Made by a program: the position numbers and the translations under genes | Notes under the pieces: model-generated | What the model was told of the DNA's origin: nothing | The model's database searches: none | The model's input: the letters and a program-made list of their open reading frames with translations, nothing else | Shown: positions 35,946 through 41,775 of the stretch, one piece after another | How the letters are laid out: every line of letters begins with the position of its first letter | How positions within the stretch are numbered: the first letter of the stretch is position 1 | Origin: an uncultured Clostridia bacterium | GTDB lineage: Bacteria; Bacillota; Clostridia; TANB77; CAG-508 | Reading direction: 5' to 3' | Assembly: GCA_949118805.1 (NCBI GenBank) | Contig: CASAUJ010000013.1 | Location: 1-41,775, forward strand | Length of the DNA stretch: 41,775 bases

Positions 35946-37841
35946 ATGAAAAAGAGAATTCGATATGGAATGCTATTCTTTGTTTTGATTTTATGGATGA
36001 CATTTCCAGTACATGCCTCATCAAGTGATCTGTTTTTAAATCATTTAGATTTTGAGGCAAAAATAAATCAAGATGGAAGTATGAATGTGACAGAAAAATG
36101 GAATATAAAAATAGAAGATACCAATACTTTGTACAAAACCTTTAAAATCGATCCTACCAAATATACAAACATAGAAAATGTAAAAGTGTTGGAGCGAACC
36201 AATGGACAAAATAAAGCTTTTCAAAAAATGAACCAATGGAATTATCATATGACAAAAGGATGCTACTATGGAGGACGAAATCCTGATAATCTGTTTGAAA
36301 TTGCTTGGGGAGTGGGACTAGAAAACAAAAGAGCGACTAAAACCTATGAAATATCTTATCAAGTAAAAGATGCCATTGCAAAATATAACGACAAGGCAGA
36401 ATTATATTGGCAATTTGTAGGAAAAGATTTCGAAGTAGATGCTAAAAATATAACAGGAACCATTTTCTTACCAAGTCATGCAAAGGAGAAAGAAGAAATT
36501 AAGGTTTGGGGACATATCGAAGATTTAAATGGAGAGATTTATGTAACTGATACCAATAAAATAGAGTTTCATGTTAATTCCTTTCATGCAGGTAGATATG
36601 TAGAAATAAGAACTTTATTTCCAAGTCAAATGATTACCCATACAAGTCGTGGAGAAAATGTACCTAGATTGGAACAAGTAATCGAAGAAGAAACTTCTTG
36701 GGCAGAGGAGGCGAATAATAGAAGAAAGAGAAAAGAAATAACTAAAATGATAATCGCTATGGGAGTTAATATAGGAGCTATTATTTTAACAATTTTTAGT
36801 ATTCGATCTACTTTAAAAATGGGAAAGAAAATGAAAAGTTATAAAAAATTACAACCAACACAAGAAATTGAATATTTTCGTGAAATACCAAGAGAGGATG
36901 CTACTCCAGCGGAAGCTTTAGCACTTTTTAAAAAGCAAATAGGTGGTTTTCAAAATAGTATTTATTTAGGAAGAATATTTTCTGCTACATTACTTGATTT
37001 AAGTTTAAAGAAAAAGATTGAATTGGAAGAAAAAGATAAAATAATAACAATCAAAATATTAGATCAAGATTTACAAGAGTTAGAAAATGCTAAAGAGGAA
37101 AAGGCTATTTTTGACTTTTTAAAAGTGGCAAGTCAAAAAAATGATGGCAAGATAACAACAAAAGAATTAGAAAAATATATAAAAAAATCCTCAAGTAAGG
37201 TGATTAAATTAGGAAATGAAATAGATCAAAAAACAGAAAAATCATTATATGAAAAACAATTAGCAGATGCTAAAGGAAAAGAAGAAAAAACAAAAGTTAT
37301 TTCTTATCTTATCATGCTTTTTATTATGATTCCTTTTCTTATTTTTGGTTTTGCAATGTTAAATGCTTTTTCTATCATTGCCATTGGAATCCTACCACTT
37401 ATTTTAGCCATTTTTGCACAAGGTATCATATATTTTATATTTTCTTGTAAAATCAATGTATTAACGCAAAAAGGAGTCGATGAAAACAGACAATGGGAAG
37501 GATTAAAAAAATATATGCAAGATTTTTCTATGTTGAATGAAAGAGAGATACCTGAAATTGCAATTTGGGAAAAATTTTTAGTTTATGCTACTGTGTTTGG
37601 AATAGCGGATAAAGTATTAAAACAACTAAAAGTAGTGTATCCTAATTTAAATGAGGAATGGAATACGAATCATTATGTGTATTTGTCTTTGATGATGAAT
37701 GGTAATTTTTCCAATAGTTTTACCAATGCTATTACAAACTCTATGTCTACTGCTTATTCTTCTGGTACAGGAGCTGGAGGAGGATTCTCTGGTGGTGGCG
37801 GAGGCCGGACGGAGGACGGCGGTGGAGGTGGTGGAAGATAA
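35946..37841 (+). CDS. DUF2207 membrane protein with glycine-rich tail; three CGG sites in the tail
   Basis: About 630 residues. A signal peptide (residues 1-25, ending VHASS) is followed by an extracytoplasmic DUF2207 domain (DFEAKINQDGSMNVTEKWNI), a membrane helix near 275-290 and a cytoplasmic region. Two further helices lie near 455-500, and the protein ends in a Ser/Gly-rich tail (GAGGGFSGGGGG). In the zero frame the tail is interrupted by R-T-E-D. The codons there are CGG at 37806, and, after successive +1 moves, CGG at 37810 and at 37817. Three shifts return to the original frame and make every residue of the tail glycine until the final Arg, as in homologues. The stop at 37839-37841 is the same either way. 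The function of DUF2207 proteins is unknown. Confidence 0.88.
   Translation: MKKRIRYGMLFFVLILWMTFPVHASSSDLFLNHLDFEAKINQDGSMNVTEKWNIKIEDTNTLYKTFKIDPTKYTNIENVKVLERTNGQNKAFQKMNQWNYHMTKGCYYGGRNPDNLFEIAWGVGLENKRATKTYEISYQVKDAIAKYNDKAELYWQFVGKDFEVDAKNITGTIFLPSHAKEKEEIKVWGHIEDLNGEIYVTDTNKIEFHVNSFHAGRYVEIRTLFPSQMITHTSRGENVPRLEQVIEEETSWAEEANNRRKRKEITKMIIAMGVNIGAIILTIFSIRSTLKMGKKMKSYKKLQPTQEIEYFREIPREDATPAEALALFKKQIGGFQNSIYLGRIFSATLLDLSLKKKIELEEKDKIITIKILDQDLQELENAKEEKAIFDFLKVASQKNDGKITTKELEKYIKKSSSKVIKLGNEIDQKTEKSLYEKQLADAKGKEEKTKVISYLIMLFIMIPFLIFGFAMLNAFSIIAIGILPLILAIFAQGIIYFIFSCKINVLTQKGVDENRQWEGLKKYMQDFSMLNEREIPEIAIWEKFLVYATVFGIADKVLKQLKVVYPNLNEEWNTNHYVYLSLMMNGNFSNSFTNAITNSMSTAYSSGTGAGGGFSGGGGGRTEDGGGGGGR
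37806..37819 (+). other. Three consecutive +1 frameshift sites in a glycine tail
   Basis: CGG-A at 37806-37808, CGG-A at 37810-37812 and CGG-C at 37817-37819. Each becomes in-frame only after the previous shift, and each shift yields Gly. The net change of three bases restores the frame. Without shifting, four non-Gly residues (RTED) break a glycine run. Confidence 0.85.
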
Positions 37842-37882
37842 TTCACCACTCAAAATTTTAACGAAAGAAAGGAAATGAGAAA

Positions 37883-39650
37883 ATGGATGAAGATAAATTA
37901 TATGATTTGATTAAAAATATACCAGTTACTTTTGAAAATGAAGATCTAATAGAAGAAATAAAAGAAGATATTGCTCGGAAAAAATTATATTGCGGCATTA
38001 CAGAAGGTAGAAAGACTACAACCAAGAAGAGAAAAAGTGGAGGAACCACAAGAGAGAATAGAAAATGTGACAAAAAATCAGGAACAAGAACAGCAAGAGG
38101 AAAAGCATGAAACAGAAGAAGGGATTTTTCCAAAAGAGTTAAGAAATAAAAATTTGGAAAGACAATATATCGGAATTTTATTAACTGATCCAAGATTGAT
38201 AAAGAAATATTTTTATTTGTATGGAGAATGTAATTTTGAAGATCCAGAATTATTGAACTTATATAAAAGTATTCTTTTTACAGAAGGAGGAGCGTATACT
38301 AGTGAAGTAGCCAAAAAAGGATTTAGCTTTGCACAAGATAATGAAAGATCTTTTGAGTTAAAGAGTTTATTAAGAAGAGAAGTACAAGAAAAAAATTACA
38401 ATATAGAGAAAATATACATCGATTTAAAGAAATTATTTGTATTGCGAAAAAATTATTTAGCAATTCCAATTCAAACCATACAAGATAAAGTAATAGAAAT
38501 AAAAAGTTATGAATTATATGATAAAATGTCAGTAGAAGAAGTAGAAAATGCAGTAATTCAGGTAAATGATACTGAAAAATTTAAAAGAGCTATTTTGAGT
38601 GAAGGCTTAACCGACTTTTTAGAGTTAGGAGAAAATAATTTAACCAATGGATTGTCTTTGCCATTTCCTATCTTAACACAAGTGTTTAAAGGAATTCGAA
38701 AAGGGGAAACCATGGCATTTGCTATGCCATCTAATGCAGGAAAAAGTAGATTTACGGTTAATATAGCTGCTCATACTGCTTTGGTATATCAAAAAAAGGT
38801 GCTAATTATATCGAATGAAATGTCAGAAGAAAAAATGAGATTGTGTTTGATTACAACAATTTTAAATAATAAAGAAATACAAAAATTATATGGAATTGAA
38901 ATTTCTAAAACAGAGGGAGAATTGTTGGATTTTAAATTTAGACCAGATGATAAGAAAAAGGTAAAAACAGATGAAGAGGGATTTGTTTTAAGAGAAGAGA
39001 AGGAGACGCAAAAAGAATTTGCAAAAAGATTATTAAAGGTTTCGAAAGAATTTGCACAAGTAATTGCGGTAACCAATTGGGTAAATAAACAGATAAAGAA
39101 TTCCATTTATTTTATTAATATTACAGATCATACAAATGATGAATTAAAAAAGGTAATTATGAATTATTATTATAAAGAAAAGATAGAATATGTTTTTTAT
39201 GATACATTAAAAACTGATACAGCCAATATTGGAATTGGAGAAGAATTAAAGAAAACTGCTACTATTTTATCTAATATTGCCCAGAATTTTGAAATTTATA
39301 TTTGTTCTACTTTACAATTAGCAGAAAGTGATACTTTGCCAGTTAATTTAACTGTAAATGATTTAGCTGTAAGTCGAACGGTGAAAGAAGTTTTAGATAC
39401 ATTAGGTTTAATGAAACAAATTCATCGAGATACTCTTCAAAATTACGAATACTCTTTAGAAGAAGTGGATACAAAATTTTATGATTTAGAAAAATTTGAG
39501 AATCCTGATGTTAGATATTATGCATGTGTAGTAGATAAGAACCGTGCAGGAGCAAAACCTACTTTAGTTTTTCGCTTGAATCTAGCTTATAATGTTTGGG
39601 AGGAATTGGGGTACTTGAGATTGAAGCAAGAGGTAAATAAAAGAAAATAG
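37883..39650 (+). CDS. DnaB-like RecA-fold ATPase; needs +1 shift at CGG 37976
   Basis: A 588-residue protein. The zero frame gives only 75 residues. At CGG 37976-37978 (codon 32), +1 converts DIA-R to DIA-G-KNYIAALQKVERLQPRREK and stays open to 39650. After a Glu/Gln-rich linker comes a DnaB N-domain-like helical part (about 95-240, LERQYIGILLTDPRLIKKYF) and then a RecA-fold core with Walker A AMPSNAGKSRF, VLIISNEMSEEKMR (helicase H1a-like), EYVFYDTLKTD and VVDKNRAGAKP. It is probably a replicative-helicase-like or mobile-element-derived ATPase; the exact role is unknown. RBS AAAGGAAATGAG lies just upstream. It follows the DUF2207 gene by 41 bases. Confidence 0.85.
37976..37978 (+). other. 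+1 frameshift site, CGG-A in DnaB-like gene
   Basis: In-frame CGG at codon 32, preceded by GCT. GGA at 37977 joins the RBS-linked start to the 557-codon downstream frame. A later GCGGCA in the shifted frame is out of register and harmless. Confidence 0.88.
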
Positions 39651-39679
39651 TAGATAAATTCGATAAGGAGTAATTTATT

Positions 39680-39708
39680 GAGCAAATTAAAACAATTTGC
39701 TCTTTTTT
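39680..39708 (+). terminator. Terminator of DnaB-like gene
   Basis: GAGCAAATT (39680-39688) pairs perfectly with AATTTGCTC (39694-39702), followed by TTTTTT. Confidence 0.9.
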
Positions 39709-39709
39709 C

Positions 39710-39738
39710 TTGACAAGTTAAATTTAAAATAGTATTAT
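39710..39738 (+). promoter_or_regulatory. Promoter of the GntR-ABC operon
   Basis: TTGACA at 39710-39715 and TATTAT at 39733-39738 with a 17-base spacer. Confidence 0.8.
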
Positions 39739-39760
39739 TGTATTATGCAAGTAATACAAT
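39737..39760 (+). promoter_or_regulatory. Probable GntR (YtrA-type) operator
   Basis: ATTGTATTA (39737-39745) and TAATACAAT (39752-39760) form a perfect 9-bp inverted repeat with a six-base centre. It overlaps the -10 box and lies just before the regulator gene, as expected for autorepression. Confidence 0.75.
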
Positions 39761-39776
39761 AAGAAAGGAGATAGCT

Positions 39777-40151
39777 ATGGAATGTGTTTTTGATAATGAA
39801 AGACCAATTTATATTCAATTGGTTGAAATGATACGAATTGACATTGTTTCTGGTAAATTTAAAAAAGGACAAAAATTACCTTCAGTAAGAGAGCTAGCAC
39901 TTATCATGAAGGTTAATCCAAATACAATGCAAAAAGCATTAGCTGAATTAGAAAATGAAAAATTGATTTATACAGAAAGAACAAATGGTAAATATGTAAC
40001 AGAAGATCAAAAATTAATTGAAAAAATGAAAAAACAATTAGCACAGGAAGAGGTTAATCATTATCTAAACAAGATGAAAAATATAGGAATAAGTTATGAA
40101 TTAGCAGTAAAATACTTGCAAGAATTAGGAGGTCAAGATGGAATTAGTTAA
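39777..40151 (+). CDS. GntR-family regulator, YtrA subfamily
   Basis: A 124-residue regulator: winged helix PIYIQLVEMIRIDIVSGKFKKGQKLPS, recognition region SVRELALIMKVNPNTMQKAL and wing YTERTNGKYV (quoted in parts), then a short helical C-terminus of the YtrA type. Such proteins repress a linked ABC transporter, often responding to cell-wall antibiotics. The start at 39777 follows AAGAAAGGAG and leaves the palindromic operator upstream. Its end overlaps the ATPase gene by 14 bases. Confidence 0.93.
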   Translation: MECVFDNERPIYIQLVEMIRIDIVSGKFKKGQKLPSVRELALIMKVNPNTMQKALAELENEKLIYTERTNGKYVTEDQKLIEKMKKQLAQEEVNHYLNKMKNIGISYELAVKYLQELGGQDGIS

Positions 40152-40833
40152 GTGCCATAATCTAGGAAAAGAATTTGACAATAAAAAAGTTCTAAAAGAT
40201 GTTAATTTAACCATTCCTAAAGGGAAAATTATAGGTTTACTTGGTAAAAATGGGATGGGAAAAACTACATTTCTAAAGTTAATAAATGATTTATTAATAC
40301 CTACAACTGGAGAAGTGTTGATCAATGGGGAAAAGCCAAATATAAATTCGAAAAAAGTAATTTCGTATTTGCCAGAGAGAACTTATTTAGACAAGAGTAT
40401 GAAAGTTTCACAAATAATAACATTTTTTGACGAATTTTATGATAATTTTAAGAAAGAAAAAGCGATTCAATTATTAAAAGATTTAGATTTAGATGTAAAT
40501 TTAAAAGTGAGCAAAATGTCAAAAGGTATGCAAGAGAAATTACAACTAATATTAGTTATGAGTAGAGAAGCTGAATTATATATTCTAGATGAACCATTAG
40601 GAGGAGTAGATCCTGCAACTAGAGATTATATATTAGATACGATCCTTTCAAATTTTAGCGAAGGAGCAAGTGTGATCATATCTACTCATATAATAAGTGA
40701 TATTGAAAGAATATTAGATGATGTTATTTTTATAGATAAAGGAGAAATTGTATTAACCGCTTCAGCTGATGAATTAAGAAAAAAAGAAAAGGCTTCAATC
40801 GATGAAATATTTAGGAGGTGTTTTAAATGTTAA
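40138..40833 (+). CDS. ABC transporter ATPase (YtrB-like)
   Basis: A 231-residue ATPase with Walker A GLLGKNGMGKTT (about residues 34-45), signature KMSKGMQEKLQ and Walker B ELYILDEPLGGVD, followed by the switch His in STHIISD. It is the energising subunit for the membrane protein encoded directly downstream. RBS GGAGG is inside the end of the GntR gene (overlap 14 bases), and it overlaps the permease by seven bases, so the three genes form one translationally coupled operon. The transport or resistance substrate is unknown. Confidence 0.93.
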   Translation: MELVKCHNLGKEFDNKKVLKDVNLTIPKGKIIGLLGKNGMGKTTFLKLINDLLIPTTGEVLINGEKPNINSKKVISYLPERTYLDKSMKVSQIITFFDEFYDNFKKEKAIQLLKDLDLDVNLKVSKMSKGMQEKLQLILVMSREAELYILDEPLGGVDPATRDYILDTILSNFSEGASVIISTHIISDIERILDDVIFIDKGEIVLTASADELRKKEKASIDEIFRRCFKC

Positions 40834-41615
40834 AGAAATTATTAAAATATGATTTAAAATGGTGCTTTAAACCGTTATTAATATTTTATATATTAGCAAT
40901 TTTTTTCTCCATCATGGTAAGATTGATTGAGAGTTTTGAACAGAGTTTAATAGTCCTAATAATTGACAAGATATGTTGTGGTGTTGTTATTGCAATGATA
41001 GTAAATATACTCATAAATTGTTTTATGAGAAATTGGGCAAGATTTTTAAGAAATATTTATAAGGATGAATCCTATTTGACTCATACTCTGCCTGTAAGTA
41101 AAAATAAGATCTATCTATCAAAGATTTTAACAGCAATTATAACATTAATAACTTCCTTTATTGTTATCGTTATTTGTCTTGCCATTGCTATTTTAAATAA
41201 AGACACTTGGATGATATTAAAAGAATCTTTAAAACAATCAGCAATATATTTTGATAGTTCAGTATTTAGTTTCATATTGGTAATGATTATCACAATATTT
41301 TTTGAATTTTTATTTCTGATGATGAGTGGAATATTAGGAATTATAATAGGACACAGATCAAACAATTTAAAAATAGTTAAATCCATAATAATCGGTTTTG
41401 CAATATATATGATATTATCATCTATGTCATTAGGAGCATTATTGGTTGCAGGATTACTAAATTCAGATATAATGTCTTTGTTTCATAATATTGAGGTAAG
41501 TTCAAATGCACTTAAAAGTATGATGTTAGTTGGTATAATAGTATATGCTATCTATAATTTAGGGATTTACTTTATAGGTAATAAATTATTAAGTAAAGGT
41601 GTAGACATAGATTAA
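40827..41615 (+). CDS. ABC-2 type membrane subunit
   Basis: A 262-residue protein with six predicted membrane helices, starting LLIFYILAIFFSIMV and ending AIYNLGIYFIGNKLLSKGVDID (quoted in part). Its first loop has the motif RFLRNIYKDESYLTHTLPVS, common in uncharacterised ABC-2 permeases of Firmicutes in which LTHTLPVS follows helix 2. It pairs with the overlapping ATPase gene and is presumably repressed by the GntR regulator. Confidence 0.88.
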   Translation: MLKKLLKYDLKWCFKPLLIFYILAIFFSIMVRLIESFEQSLIVLIIDKICCGVVIAMIVNILINCFMRNWARFLRNIYKDESYLTHTLPVSKNKIYLSKILTAIITLITSFIVIVICLAIAILNKDTWMILKESLKQSAIYFDSSVFSFILVMIITIFFEFLFLMMSGILGIIIGHRSNNLKIVKSIIIGFAIYMILSSMSLGALLVAGLLNSDIMSLFHNIEVSSNALKSMMLVGIIVYAIYNLGIYFIGNKLLSKGVDID

Positions 41616-41639
41616 GTAATAGATAAATTACAAAAAGTA

Positions 41640-41674
41640 GGGCAAGTAATTAAGTTGAAAATTGCTTGCCTTTA
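41640..41674 (+). terminator. Possible terminator of the GntR-ABC operon
   Basis: GGGCAAGTAATT and AATTGCTTGCC pair around a loop, with only a short T-run. It also overlaps the -35 box of the next promoter. Confidence 0.6.
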
Positions 41675-41683
41675 CGGTATAAT
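41655..41683 (+). promoter_or_regulatory. Promoter of the partial gene at the right edge
   Basis: TTGAAA at 41655-41660 and TATAAT at 41678-41683 with a 17-base spacer. Confidence 0.75.
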
Positions 41684-41724
41684 CAAAACATAGATAGTAA
41701 AAATTGTAGGGGGAGGAATTATAT

Positions 41725-41775
41725 ATGAATAAAACAGCATGGATATTTTCATATAAACTAAAAAAAGGTGTAAGT
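41725..41775 (+). CDS. Start of an unknown gene (partial)
   Basis: ATG at 41725 after GGGGGAGGA encodes MNKTAWIFSYKLKKGVS and runs off the window. The first 17 residues are not enough to identify a family. Confidence 0.6.
   Translation, partial: MNKTAWIFSYKLKKGVS

Noticed and set aside
4200..37980. Conventional programmed frameshift signals (slippery heptamer, internal Shine-Dalgarno, pseudoknot)
   Set aside because: The sequences before and after the sites share nothing except CGGN. Preceding codons vary and most cannot re-pair at +1.
3492..39650. Broken genes as pseudogenes or genome decay
   Set aside because: All breaks are the same event (an extra C before a Gly codon, creating in-frame CGG), in genes otherwise free of stops with all catalytic motifs intact, including core sporulation and repair genes. 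Random decay would give varied lesions.
3492..39650. Sequencing or assembly insertion errors
   Set aside because: An error adding C before GG would also hit GG spanning two codons, or intergenic GG, and would create frameshifts not at in-frame CGG. None is seen, while out-of-frame CGG is common and harmless. Only raw reads can exclude it fully.
3492..39650. Simple reassignment of CGG to another amino acid
   Set aside because: A reassignment would leave the frame unchanged; here the frame moves by +1 at the codon.

Overview
The window comes from a low-GC, AT-codon-preferring, endospore-forming member of the Clostridia, probably uncultured and gut-associated. It carries the complete spoIIIAA-AH operon, spoIIAA-spoIIAB-sigF, spoIID and a zinc-type spoIIQ, plus yebC, pfkA, T-box-controlled valS, lexA, addA and rqcH. 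It also carries three genes with the short prepilin-like N-terminus (KGITLIALVITI) common in such genomes. No RNA genes, CRISPR array or transposase were seen.

Main observation: CGG does not behave as an ordinary arginine codon here. I found 15 in-frame CGG codons in the window, in 12 genes. At 11 of them the zero frame runs into a stop or nonsense, and the correct protein continues only if the ribosome moves +1 exactly there, so that C-GGN yields one residue and GGN (Gly) sets the new frame. The affected genes are spoIIIAA, spoIIIAE, sigF, addA (twice), a DnaB-like gene, a pentapeptide-repeat gene, two prepilin-like genes and two prepilin/FGE-fold genes. Three more CGGs lie in the glycine-rich tail of a DUF2207 protein: three shifts restore the frame and turn an interrupting RTED into pure glycine. 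The last CGG sits five codons before an ABC transporter stop and is neutral. CGA, CGC and CGT are used normally as Arg, and more than 30 out-of-frame CGG trinucleotides have no effect. I saw no frameshift in the window at any other sequence. The simplest reading is a systematic CGGN = Gly four-base codon, or an efficient +1 shift at an unassigned CGG.

Layout. 1-3.4 kb: end of an unknown gene, an alpha/beta hydrolase, yebC, an unknown membrane-anchored protein. 3.5-8.9 kb: spoIIIA operon, with spoIIIAD flanked by inverted copies of a small repeat. 9.1-14.1 kb: pfkA, an unknown exported protein, a T-box leader, a perfect 31-bp inverted repeat, valS. 14.2-18.7 kb: spoIIA operon, spoIID, a prepilin-like gene, spoIIQ. 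18.8-22.8 kb: two tandem prepilin/FGE-fold proteins whose C-termini look like variable regions of a diversity-generating retroelement, and a third prepilin-like gene. 22.8-33.2 kb: lexA, a heterodimeric ABC exporter, a pentapeptide-repeat gene coupled to a sugar acetyltransferase, addA, a small membrane protein. 33.2-35.8 kb (minus strand): an HD-like protein and rqcH. 35.9-41.8 kb: a DUF2207 protein, a DnaB-like ATPase, and a GntR(YtrA-type)/ABC operon.

The sporulation genes form one functional set. SpoIIAA/AB control SigF in the forespore. SpoIIQ (forespore) and SpoIIIAH plus the other SpoIIIA proteins (mother cell) form the intercellular channel, and SpoIID drives engulfment. Three of these (SigF, SpoIIIAA, SpoIIIAE) would be non-functional without the CGG shift, so sporulation in this organism should depend on it.
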